Origin: Acidovorax sp. A79
GTDB lineage: Bacteria; Pseudomonadota; Gammaproteobacteria; Burkholderiales; Burkholderiaceae_C
Length of the DNA: 64,000 nucleotides
Assembly (NCBI RefSeq): GCF_041154505.1
Contig: NZ_AP028672.1
Coordinates: 5,496,501-5,560,500, forward strand
Direction of reading: 5' to 3'
The notes beneath the pieces were generated by a model. It did not search any database, was not told where the DNA came from, and saw only the letters and a list, made by a program, of their open reading frames with translations. Position numbers and translations under genes: made by a program. Of this stretch, positions 57,000 through 64,000 are shown in pieces (within the stretch, counting starts at the first letter, position 1; the number at the start of each line of letters is the position of its first letter).

Positions 57000-58646
57000 A
57001 TGTCTGAGTCTCGTCTTCACTACACCGTTTATTTCTCATCCCGCGCCCAGGCCGCGGCCTGGGCCGCCGAAGCGCAGGCGACCGCTGATCTGCCGCTGGA
57101 GGAACAGGCCCCCGTGCTGGGCGCCATGCTGGGCCTGGGCGGCGATGCGGGTGCCTCTTTCGAGTTCGCGGGGGCTGCCGAGTTGTGTGCCGAGCTGGCC
57201 ATCCTCGGGCCGTGGAACCTGCTGGCCGCCAACGAGTGGCCACCGGGCCTGATGGAGCGGGGCGCCAAGCTGTTCAGCTGCGAATGGCACAACGGCCCCA
57301 AGGCGGAAGGCCTGTGGTTCAACGGCCCCAAATCCGTCACGCGCAAGCAGTTTGAGGCTGCTGTGCGCAAGTTGGACCCGCTGGAAGAAGTGCACCAGTG
57401 GCTCTCCAAAGAACAATATGGCGAGGTTTTGAACCTGGTGCACCACCATGGCCTGGACCCCAACACGGTGCTGTACCACCGGCCGCTCATCGTGCACTTG
57501 CTCACGCCGCAGGCAGGCAAGGCCAGCGGCGTGTTGCCCACCGACGCCATCATCGCCCTGCTGCAAGCCGGGGCGCGACCCGACCCACTGGCGCTGGTCA
57601 CTCTCATGCCCAGCTTCACCTTGCCCGTGTTTCCGCTGCATTGCGCGGCGTATGCGTTTGACATTGCACTGATGCAGGCGCTGGTGGACGCTGGCGTGGA
57701 TGTGAACGCTGTGGACGACGAGGGGCACACGCCCTTGATGCAACTGGCCGATGCCACACACTATTTGAGCAAGCCAGCCTCCATGGCCGTGCAGGCCGCG
57801 CAATGGCTGCTGGAGCGGGGCGCAGAGGTCAACGCCGTGAGCCAGCACGGGGATTCGGCCCTGGCCGGGGGCGTGCACCAGGCGCTGCGCGATCTTCTGG
57901 TGGCGCACGGTGGCCGGGTGATCTGGCCGCAACACGCGCTGGAGTACGACACCCCGGAGCAGCAACGCAGCGCGATCTGGTACCACGACCATGCGCGCCT
58001 CGATGAACTGCTGGCGCAGGCCCCACCGGACGAGGCCTACCGGCAGCAGTTGCTGAGCAGTGCAGTGGATGGAGGAAATGGCCACGCGCTGGACCGGCTG
58101 TGGCGGCCGCAAGACCATGCGCTGATGTGCATCGGCAAAATCCCACAGCCCCGTTTGCTGGCGGAATCCCTCACGAAGCACGAAGGCACGGACGTGGCCA
58201 CGATGCAATACCTGGTGCAGCGCAGCGCACCCGAGGCATTCCCCACGCGCGACGCCGCCTGGCTGGATGCCGCCAACAGCTGCATGCACGATTTCACCAG
58301 CCGCATCGTGGACCGGCCTGTGGCATTGCTGGAGATGGTGCTGGCGCTCGGCCTGCCCGCCGAGCCACCCGCCGATGCGCAGCACACCCCCCTGGAGTGG
58401 GCCATCCACGGCCTGTCTGAAGCCAAGGTCGCGCTGCTGTTGGCCCACGGTGCCAACCCCAACAGGGCGCTGTACCACGGTGGCAATGCCCTGCATGAGG
58501 CGGTGCTGTACAAGGCGACCGATTGCATCCCATTGCTGTTGCAAGCGGGGGCGGACCGTACCCAGTGCGACCGCCAGGGCCGCACACCGCTGCAACTGGC
58601 CGTGTCCAAGCGCAATAAGACGGCCCAGAAGCTGCTCGCGGCCTGA
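57000..58646 (+). CDS. Ankyrin-repeat protein
   Basis: A 548-residue soluble protein. The N-terminal domain (about 1-130) is of unknown type (YTVYFSSRAQAAAWAAEAQA; CEWHNGPKAEGLWFNGPKSV). Ankyrin repeats are seen at about 210-300 (FPLHCAAYAFDIALMQALVD, AGVDVNAVDDEGHTPLMQLA, WLLERGAEVNAVSQHGDSAL) and 455-545 (TPLEWAIHGLSEAKVALLLA, HGANPNRALYHGGNALHEAV, TPLQLAVSKRNKTAQKLL). No signal peptide. Last gene of the six-gene run. Interaction scaffold of unknown partner. Confidence 0.82.
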   Translation: MSESRLHYTVYFSSRAQAAAWAAEAQATADLPLEEQAPVLGAMLGLGGDAGASFEFAGAAELCAELAILGPWNLLAANEWPPGLMERGAKLFSCEWHNGPKAEGLWFNGPKSVTRKQFEAAVRKLDPLEEVHQWLSKEQYGEVLNLVHHHGLDPNTVLYHRPLIVHLLTPQAGKASGVLPTDAIIALLQAGARPDPLALVTLMPSFTLPVFPLHCAAYAFDIALMQALVDAGVDVNAVDDEGHTPLMQLADATHYLSKPASMAVQAAQWLLERGAEVNAVSQHGDSALAGGVHQALRDLLVAHGGRVIWPQHALEYDTPEQQRSAIWYHDHARLDELLAQAPPDEAYRQQLLSSAVDGGNGHALDRLWRPQDHALMCIGKIPQPRLLAESLTKHEGTDVATMQYLVQRSAPEAFPTRDAAWLDAANSCMHDFTSRIVDRPVALLEMVLALGLPAEPPADAQHTPLEWAIHGLSEAKVALLLAHGANPNRALYHGGNALHEAVLYKATDCIPLLLQAGADRTQCDRQGRTPLQLAVSKRNKTAQKLLAA

Positions 58647-58670
58647 TTTTGATCGAAATCCAGATTTGGG

Positions 58671-58722
58671 GCTTTACCCGTAAGCGCTGAAAGCTATCAA
58701 TAGAGTAGCAAAAATATCTGGC
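58671..58722. repeat. Dispersed intergenic hairpin repeat (copy 5, degenerate)
   Basis: GCTTTACCCGTAAGCGC followed by AGCTATCAATAGAGTAGCA. It resembles the other copies but the stem is imperfect. It lies between the ankyrin gene and a convergent LysR gene. Confidence 0.45.
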
Positions 58723-58727
58723 TTCCA

Positions 58728-59621
58728 TCACGGCCGCTGCACCATCACCAGCGCATACAGCGCCTGCGCCGCCACCGACAGGCTCTCGTCGCGCCGCCGC
58801 ACCAGGTAGATCTGCCGTGTCAGCCCGGGCAGCGACAACGGCCGCGTGACCAGCCCCGGCTGCTCGAAATGGAACAGCGTGAGCGCCGGCACCACGCTGA
58901 TGCCCAGCCCCGCGCGCACCATGCCCATCACGGTGGCCAGTTGCTCCACCTCCATCAGCGTGTGCATGGCCTGCGGGTGCAGGGCGGCCTCGAGGTACTG
59001 GCGCACGCTGCTGGTGCGCGCCAGGTGGATGAAGGGCCAGGCGGCCAGGTCCTGCGCGGTGATGGCCTTGCGCCTGCGCGCCAGCGGGTGGTCGGCGGGG
59101 CACACCAGATAGAAGTCATCGCTGCAGAACGGCTCGGCCTGCAGCGCGGGGGTGTCGGCGCGGATGGCGGCCAGTGCAAAGTCGGCATGGCCGCTGGCCA
59201 CGCGCTCGATGCAGGGTTCGGACAGTACGTCGGCAATGTCGATCTCGATGCCCGGGTGCGCCGCGCGGTACTGCGCCAGCACGCCCGGCAGCCAACCCGC
59301 GGCCAGCGAGGGCAGCAGCGCCACGGCCACGCGCCCGCGCTGCAGCGTGGCCGTGTCGCGCACGGCGGCCAGGGCGCTGGTGATTTCGGCGCGGATGCGG
59401 CGGGCCGACTCCAGGAAGTTCTGCCCCTCGGGCGTGAGGTCCACATGCCGTGTGCTGCGGTCGAACAGGCGCAGGCCCAGGTCGTCCTCCAGTGCGCGGA
59501 TGAGGGCGCTGAACGCGGGCTGCGACAAGTGGCACAACGTGGCGGCGCGGGTGAAGCTGCGCTGCTCGGCCAGCGCAAGGAAGGCGTCTAACTGGCGGCT
59601 GGAGAGGTGAGGGGCGCTCAT
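58728..59621 (-). CDS. LysR-family regulator
   Basis: A 297-residue LysR regulator: winged helix (LDAFLALAEQRSFTRAATLC, HLSQPAFSALIRALEDDLGL) and effector domain from about residue 95 (RGRVAVALLPSLAAGWLPGV). Divergent from the AtuA-family gene with a 106-base gap holding a perfect T-N11-A operator. It most likely controls the AtuA - small protein - TctC genes. Confidence 0.87.
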   Translation of the reverse strand: MSAPHLSSRQLDAFLALAEQRSFTRAATLCHLSQPAFSALIRALEDDLGLRLFDRSTRHVDLTPEGQNFLESARRIRAEITSALAAVRDTATLQRGRVAVALLPSLAAGWLPGVLAQYRAAHPGIEIDIADVLSEPCIERVASGHADFALAAIRADTPALQAEPFCSDDFYLVCPADHPLARRRKAITAQDLAAWPFIHLARTSSVRQYLEAALHPQAMHTLMEVEQLATVMGMVRAGLGISVVPALTLFHFEQPGLVTRPLSLPGLTRQIYLVRRRDESLSVAAQALYALVMVQRP

Positions 59622-59638
59622 GGTGGGGCTGAATGATT

Positions 59639-59655
59639 CATCTGCATATCAGATG
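59639..59655. promoter_or_regulatory. LysR-type operator
   Basis: Perfect inverted repeat CATCTG-CATAT-CAGATG (17 bases) containing a T-N11-A core, the LysR binding pattern. It lies in the divergent gap between the LysR gene and the AtuA-family gene. Confidence 0.7.
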
Positions 59656-59727
59656 GATTCATCAGAACAATCGATTTCACAGAATACAGCCATGTTCCTA
59701 CATTCATGGTCAGGAGACAACGGATTC

Positions 59728-61092
59728 ATGCCGAACGACCAAAAAACCAAACTGCTGGTGGGCTGCGCCGCCGGCTTCTCGGGTGACCGCACCGACGCGG
59801 CCTTGCCCGTGGTGCAGGCGCTCATCGCCAGCGGCCAGCCTGCGGTGCTCATCTTCGAGACCCTCGCCGAGCGCACACTGGCCCTGGCGCAACTGGCGCG
59901 CCGCACTGACCCGGATGCAGGTTATGAACCCCTGCTGGTGGACCTGCTGCGCCCCGTGCTGGCGCAGTGCCTGGCGCACGGCGTGCGCATCGTCAGCAAC
60001 TTTGGCGCCGCCAACCCGCACGGCGCCGCGCGCCGCATCCACGCCCTGGCGGCCGAGCTGGGCCTGGCCTCCCCGCGCATTGCCGTACTGCAGGGCGACG
60101 ACCTGAGCGGACCCGAGCACCGCGCGCTGCTGCAAGGCGCCTTGGGCAGCGCCATGCCCACGGAGCCCATCGTCAGCGCCAACGCCTACATCGGCGCACA
60201 GGCCATTGCCGATGCCCTGCGCGCCGGGGCTGACATCGTGGTTTGCGGCCGCGTGTCCGACCCGTCGCTCGTGCTGGGCCCGGCGTTGGCGCACTACGGC
60301 TGGGCCCCGGACGACTGGGACCGCCTGGCCCGCGCCACCATGGCCGGGCACCTGCTCGAATGCGGCGCGCAGGTCACGGGCGGCTACTTTGCCGACCCTG
60401 GCTACAAGGATGTACAAGGCTTGGCGCAACTGGGCTACCCCATCGCCGAGATCGACGCCGACGGCCACTGCACCATCACCAAGCCGCCCGGCACCGGCGG
60501 GCGCATCGACGAGCGCACCGTCAAGGAGCAACTGCTGTACGAGCTGCACGACCCTGCGGCGTATCTCACGCCCGACGTGGTGGCCGATATCACCCAGGCC
60601 CGCGTGCAGGCCGTGGGCACCGACGCCGTGCGGCTGGAAGGCGTGCAGGGCCATGCCCGGCCCGCCACGCTCAAGGTCAACGTGTGCTTTGAATCCGGCT
60701 GGTTCGCCGAGGGGGAAATCTCCTACGCCGGCCCGCGCGCCGAAGCCCGCGCGCGCCTGGCGGGCGAGGTGCTGCGCGAGCGATTGAGCGGCCTGGGCCC
60801 GCTGCGCATCGACCTGATCGGCGTGACCAGCATCTTCGGCGACGACACCAGCCGGTGGCTGGACGCCCCTGCAGACGCAGGTGCCCACGCCCGCGATGTG
60901 CGCCTGCGCGTGGCCCTGCAGCACCGCGACCACGCCAGCGCCCAGCGCCTTGTGCGCGAGGTGACCGCGCTCTACACCTGCGGGCCTGCGGGTGGCGGCG
61001 GGGTGCGCACCGCCATGCGGCCCCGCCTGGGCACGGTGTCGTGCCTGGTGCCGCGCGACGCGGTGGCCGTGCGTTTTGAGATGGTGGATTGA
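59728..61092 (+). CDS. AtuA-family (DUF1446) protein
   Basis: A 454-residue protein of the acyclic terpene utilisation AtuA family. Family segments: LLVGCAAGFSGDRTDAALPV, VSNFGAANPHGAARRIHALA, SANAYIGAQAIADALRAGAD, VVCGRVSDPSLVLGPALAHY and ECGAQVTGGYFADPGYKDV. AtuA is needed for citronellol/geraniol breakdown in Pseudomonas, but many relatives lie in other catabolic operons and the reaction is unknown. CAGGAG lies before the ATG at 59728. The next gene follows after 14 bases. Confidence 0.87.
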   Translation: MPNDQKTKLLVGCAAGFSGDRTDAALPVVQALIASGQPAVLIFETLAERTLALAQLARRTDPDAGYEPLLVDLLRPVLAQCLAHGVRIVSNFGAANPHGAARRIHALAAELGLASPRIAVLQGDDLSGPEHRALLQGALGSAMPTEPIVSANAYIGAQAIADALRAGADIVVCGRVSDPSLVLGPALAHYGWAPDDWDRLARATMAGHLLECGAQVTGGYFADPGYKDVQGLAQLGYPIAEIDADGHCTITKPPGTGGRIDERTVKEQLLYELHDPAAYLTPDVVADITQARVQAVGTDAVRLEGVQGHARPATLKVNVCFESGWFAEGEISYAGPRAEARARLAGEVLRERLSGLGPLRIDLIGVTSIFGDDTSRWLDAPADAGAHARDVRLRVALQHRDHASAQRLVREVTALYTCGPAGGGGVRTAMRPRLGTVSCLVPRDAVAVRFEMVD

Positions 61093-61106
61093 GGAGTACC
61101 CACACC

Positions 61107-61469
61107 ATGACAACCACCATCACCGTTCCGCTTTATCGAGTTGCTCATAGCCGCACCGGCGACAAGGGCAACCGCTCCAACATCAGCGTCATCGCCTGGC
61201 ACCCCGCGCTGTGGGATGTGCTGGTCGAACAAGTCACCGAGGCCGCCGTGGCACAGCAGTTTGCGCAGCGCCGCCCGCGCCAGGTCACGCGCTACCTGCT
61301 GCCCCAGCTGCAGGCCATGAACCTCGTGCTGGACGACGTGCTCGACGGTGGCGTGAACGACGCGCTCAACCTCGACAGCCACGGCAAGGCACTGAGCTAC
61401 CTGCTGCTCGATATGCCCGTCACCGTGCCCGCACATCTGGCACCACACTTTGGCGGTCCCACGGCCTAG
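61107..61469 (+). CDS. AtuA-associated small protein
   Basis: A 120-residue protein matching the C-terminal domain that is fused to AtuA in many bacteria: VPLYRVAHSRTGDKGNRSNI, SVIAWHPALWDVLVEQVTEA, VTRYLLPQLQAMNLVLDDVL, GGVNDALNLDSHGKALSYLL. Here it is a separate gene with its own GAGGAG ribosome site. Its stop codon TAG lies within the terminal CTAG of the adjacent 272-base inverted-repeat element, so the element inserted at or very near the end of the gene. Confidence 0.82.
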   Translation: MTTTITVPLYRVAHSRTGDKGNRSNISVIAWHPALWDVLVEQVTEAAVAQQFAQRRPRQVTRYLLPQLQAMNLVLDDVLDGGVNDALNLDSHGKALSYLLLDMPVTVPAHLAPHFGGPTA

Positions 61470-61737
61470 GGCCTGTTCACACTATTTTTGCCAGATGCGT
61501 TGCGAAGCAAACAGGCCAGGCGCTAGGCGCCAAACGAAGCTGGGGTGCGGCCCCAGCGAGGATTGGCAACACAGCGGATGGCCTGTTTGCTTCGCAACCC
61601 GAAGGGAAGGCAACCCCAGCCACGCCACTCGTCGTTGCGTTCCTAGCCAAGGCCCCGGCCTTGGCGTCGTCACGCGCCTAGATTGGCGTGGCTGGGGCTG
61701 CCTTCGCAATGGCAAAAATAGTGTGAACAGGCCCTAG
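61466..61737. mobile_element. MITE-like element 1 (272 bp, 28-bp terminal inverted repeats)
   Basis: Perfect 28-base inverted repeats occupy 61466-61493 and 61710-61737, starting CTAGGGCCTGTTCACACT and ending in the reverse. CTAG at both ends may be a palindromic target duplication. Inside, a perfect 20-base inverted repeat (61499-61518 and 61579-61598) and a pair AACCCCAGCCACGCCA / TGGCGTGGCTGGGG near 61612 and 61684 make it strongly fold-back. No open frame for a transposase. It separates the AtuA-associated gene from the tctC gene. Confidence 0.8.
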
Positions 61738-61782
61738 ACCTCCCCTTTCGCTTTTCCATCCATACCAACACCAGGAGACAAC

Positions 61783-62775
61783 ATGACCCATTCATCCCCC
61801 CGCCGCGCTCTGCTCGCCACTGCCGCCGTAATGGCGCTGTGCGCATTGCACGCCCCTGCTGCGCTGGCCCAGGCGGCCGGTGCCTACCCCGCCAAACCCA
61901 TCACCTTCGTCGTGCCATTCGCGGCCGGCAGCGCCACCGACCAGCTGGCGCGCGCGCTGGGCCAGTCCATCACCACTGACACCAAGCAGGCGGTGGTCAT
62001 CGACAACAAGGCGGGCGCCAGCGGCATGATCGCGGCGTCGGCCGTGGCCAAGGCTGCGGCGGAGGGCTACAGCGTGCTCATCACCACCAACACCACACAC
62101 GCCGCCAACGAGCACCTGTACAAAAAGCTCTCGTACGACCCGGTGAAGGACTTCGCGCCCGTGACGGGCCTGGGCAAGGGCGGGCAGGTGCTGGTGGTCA
62201 ACGCCAGCGCGCCGTACAAGAACGTGGGCGAGCTGCTGGCCTTTGCCAAGAAGAACCCCGGCAAGCTCAGCTTCGGCAGCGGCAGCTCATCGAGCCGCAT
62301 GGCGGGCGAGATGCTCAAGCAACTGGCGGCGGTGGACATCCTGCACGTGCCCTACAAGAGCAATCCGCTGGCCATCACTGACCTGCTGGGCGGCCAGATC
62401 GACCTGATGATCACCGACACCTCCACCGGCGTGCCGCAGGTCAAGGCGGGCAAGCTGCGGGCCCTGGGTTATTCCACCCAAAAGCGCAGCGCGCAACTGC
62501 CCGACGTGCCCACGCTGGACGAAGCCGGCGTGAAGGGCTACGACATGGGCTACTGGTTTGCGGCATACGTGCCGGCCAACACGCCCGCACCGGTGGTGGC
62601 GCGCCTCAACGAGCTGCTGACCGCCGCCACCAAGAGCGCCGCGGCCAAGAGCTTCTATGACAACGCCGGCTCCGAAGCCTGGACGACCACGCCGGATGAA
62701 CTCGCCAAGTTCCAGGCCGCCGAAACCCAGAAGTGGGGCAAGGTGATCAAGGCCGCCGGTATCGAGGCCGAATAA
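61783..62775 (+). CDS. Tripartite tricarboxylate transporter binding protein (Bug/TctC)
   Basis: A 330-residue periplasmic binding protein with signal peptide (about 1-30, ending ALAQA). Bug features: YPAKPITFVVPFAAGSATDQ, IDNKAGASGMIAASAVAKAA, KLSFGSGSSSSRMAGEMLKQ and ILHVPYKSNPLAITDLLGGQ. CAGGAGA precedes the ATG. It follows the AtuA genes, from which it is now separated by the inserted element. No tctA or tctB nearby. Confidence 0.9.
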   Translation: MTHSSPRRALLATAAVMALCALHAPAALAQAAGAYPAKPITFVVPFAAGSATDQLARALGQSITTDTKQAVVIDNKAGASGMIAASAVAKAAAEGYSVLITTNTTHAANEHLYKKLSYDPVKDFAPVTGLGKGGQVLVVNASAPYKNVGELLAFAKKNPGKLSFGSGSSSSRMAGEMLKQLAAVDILHVPYKSNPLAITDLLGGQIDLMITDTSTGVPQVKAGKLRALGYSTQKRSAQLPDVPTLDEAGVKGYDMGYWFAAYVPANTPAPVVARLNELLTAATKSAAAKSFYDNAGSEAWTTTPDELAKFQAAETQKWGKVIKAAGIEAE

Positions 62776-62958
62776 GCCACCGGCCCACCCACAGGCCCAC
62801 CCACCGGGCCGTTTCATTCTTTTTTTGCTTCTCGCAGCCTGCCTTTGCCGGCAGGTCTGGGCGAAGCCTTGCCCGCGCGCGGCGCAACAGACGCTGCCGT
62901 TTTGTTCCAGAGCCGTTCCAGCGGCCCGCACCACCATCCATCCAAGGAGACAGACACC

Positions 62959-64000
62959 ATGAAACCTTTTCGTGCATTCGGAAAACTCGCGCTCACGGCC
63001 GCCGCTGCAGCCGCCATCACGGCCTGCGGGGGTTCCAGCAACGATGCGCCCAAGGGCCCCGCGCTCAAGCTGGCCATCACCGCCACCGAGGCCTTTCCGG
63101 GCACCTATGGCGCCGTGGGCGAATACGAGCGCGTGACCGGCACCATCAGCGGCGAGGTAGACCCCAAGGACCCCAAGAACGCCGTCATCCAGGACCTGGC
63201 CCTGGCGCCTACCAACGCCAACGGCATGGTCGAGTACCAGGCCGACTTCGTCATGCTCAAGCCCAGGAACATGGATGGAACCTGTTCAGTGTCTTTTTGA
63301 AGTTGCACAAGTCTCTTTTCGGGATGGGATGCTAGGCGCGGCGTGCAGCCAATAGCTCGGCTATTGGCAAGCGCCGCAACGCCGCAGACCGCCCGAAAAG
63401 ACACTTGCCCGAAGGGTTGGAGTGAAATCGGGCGATTGGACGCCCCGGCTGCTTGCATGGGCATGAGCCCATGCGGCGCATCCGAAGCATCCACTCATCC
63501 CGATTGCACTCCAATGCAACCCCAAAAAGACACTGAACAGGTTCCTAGGCCAGCGGCGTGCTGCGCTACGACGCACCCAACCGGGGCAACATCCTCACGA
63601 TGCTCAACCCCACGGCCACGCCCAGCGACGCGGTGTACCTGGAGCGTGGCTACGTGATGCTGTATTCGGCCTGGCAGGGCGATGTGCCCAAAAGCACCGC
63701 CGCGCGCCTCACGGTGACGGTGCCCGTGGCCAAGAACAAGGACGGCAGCAGCATCACCGGCCCCTACCGTGCCGAGCTGGTGCCCACCGCTGCCAGCCCC
63801 GCGATGACGCTGCCCGGGGGCGTCTTCAACGGCACCATGATCCCGTACGAGCCCGCCAGCCTGGACAACACCCAGCCCGGCTACTCGCTCACCCGCCGCG
63901 CCAACGAGACCGATGCGCGCGTGTCCGTGCCCGCGAGCGACTGGAAGTTCGCCACCTGCGACACGGGCACCAACGCCTTCCCTGGCACGCCCAGCCCCAC
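62959..64000 (+). pseudogene. Alpha/beta-hydrolase-domain lipoprotein gene disrupted by MITE-like element 2
   Basis: The first part (62959-63276) encodes a lipoprotein signal (LTAAAAAAITAC lipobox region) and a domain with FPGTYGAVGEYERVTGTISG, DPKDPKNAVIQDLALAPTNA and FVMLKPRNM. After the element, from about 63546, the coding resumes in another frame with GVLRYDAPNRGNILTMLNPT and LERGYVMLYSAWQGDVPK. These together resemble the alpha/beta hydrolase domain family (PF20091-like). The element brings a stop after GTCSVSF, so the intact protein cannot be made. The 3' end is beyond the window. A promoter in the element might still express the distal part, but no start is evident. Confidence 0.8.
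63277..63545. mobile_element. MITE-like element 2 (269 bp, 23-bp terminal inverted repeats)
   Basis: Perfect 23-base inverted repeats at 63277-63299 and 63523-63545 begin GGAACCTGTTCAGTGTC. They share CCTGTTCA and TTTTTG with element 1. Internal inverted pairs are AAGTCTCTTTTCGGG / CCCGAAAAGACACTT and GGAGTGAAATCGGG / CCCGATTGCACTCC, each with one mismatch. No transposase gene. No clear target duplication is seen (GGAT at left, TAGG at right). It interrupts a hydrolase gene. Confidence 0.8.

Overview
The window looks like chromosomal DNA from a high-GC betaproteobacterium, most likely a member of the Comamonadaceae (Acidovorax-like). This rests on the strong GC bias, orphan tripartite-tricarboxylate (Bug/TctC) binding proteins beside LysR regulators, and short intergenic hairpin repeats built on GCGCTT/AAGCGC with nearby GCTAT/ATAGC. 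No database search was possible, so the genus is an inference. Genes are densely packed, many joined by ATGA overlaps.

Layout. 0-2.1 kb: end of an OmpA/DUF2894 pair, a small protein and a lone receiver protein. 2.1-4.2 kb: a heavy-metal module in which a CadR/PbrR-type MerR regulator faces a cation efflux gene and an SRPBCC-DUF3703 fusion across a recognisable 19-bp-spacer promoter. 4.4-7.0 kb: a lipid-transport (Mla/MCE-like) operon with permease, MCE protein and lipoprotein but no ATPase. 7.0-9.8 kb: small proteins and an iron-permease-family protein. 9.9-12.6 kb: LigD (NHEJ ligase/polymerase) preceded by a 51-residue DUF3606 gene. 12.8-20.1 kb: a phosphonate operon phnD-phnC-phnE-phnA-FeADH-phnY with a divergent LysR gene. 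20.2-28.4 kb: two membrane diguanylate cyclases flank an accessory block of SUKH (SMI1/KNR4), DUF4274 and secreted unknown proteins, with tRNA-Ser(GGA) beside it. 28.6-34.4 kb: NfeD/stomatin pair, a basic amino acid decarboxylase, secreted ligase LigE and FabI. 34.5-40.2 kb: yejABEF peptide/microcin C importer. 40.3-43.9 kb: lipocalin, DUF1003 protein, an unknown protein and a DUF4382 lipoprotein. 43.9-50.1 kb: LysR, then tctC - dehalogenase-like hydrolase - leuC - leuD, then an orphan PhnD-like protein. 50.5-58.6 kb: six co-directional genes, described below. 58.7-64 kb: LysR, AtuA-family gene and small partner, TctC, and a lipoprotein hydrolase gene broken by a 269-bp inverted-repeat element; a related 272-bp element lies 1.8 kb upstream.

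The most unusual locus is 50.5-58.6 kb. It encodes two membrane proteins, an XRE-type HTH protein whose ATPase-like domain has lost its Walker residues, a two-TM protein that appears to join a periplasmic type IV pilin-like domain to a cytoplasmic STAND-type ATPase with intact Walker A and B, a leucine-rich-repeat protein and an ankyrin-repeat protein. The HTH and ATPase genes overlap by 4 bp, suggesting a coupled membrane-sensor/regulator pair. Other points of interest are a phosphonate cluster with an alcohol dehydrogenase in place of the transaminase, a SUKH protein with an L7/L12-like C-terminus, and the pair of fold-back mobile elements.
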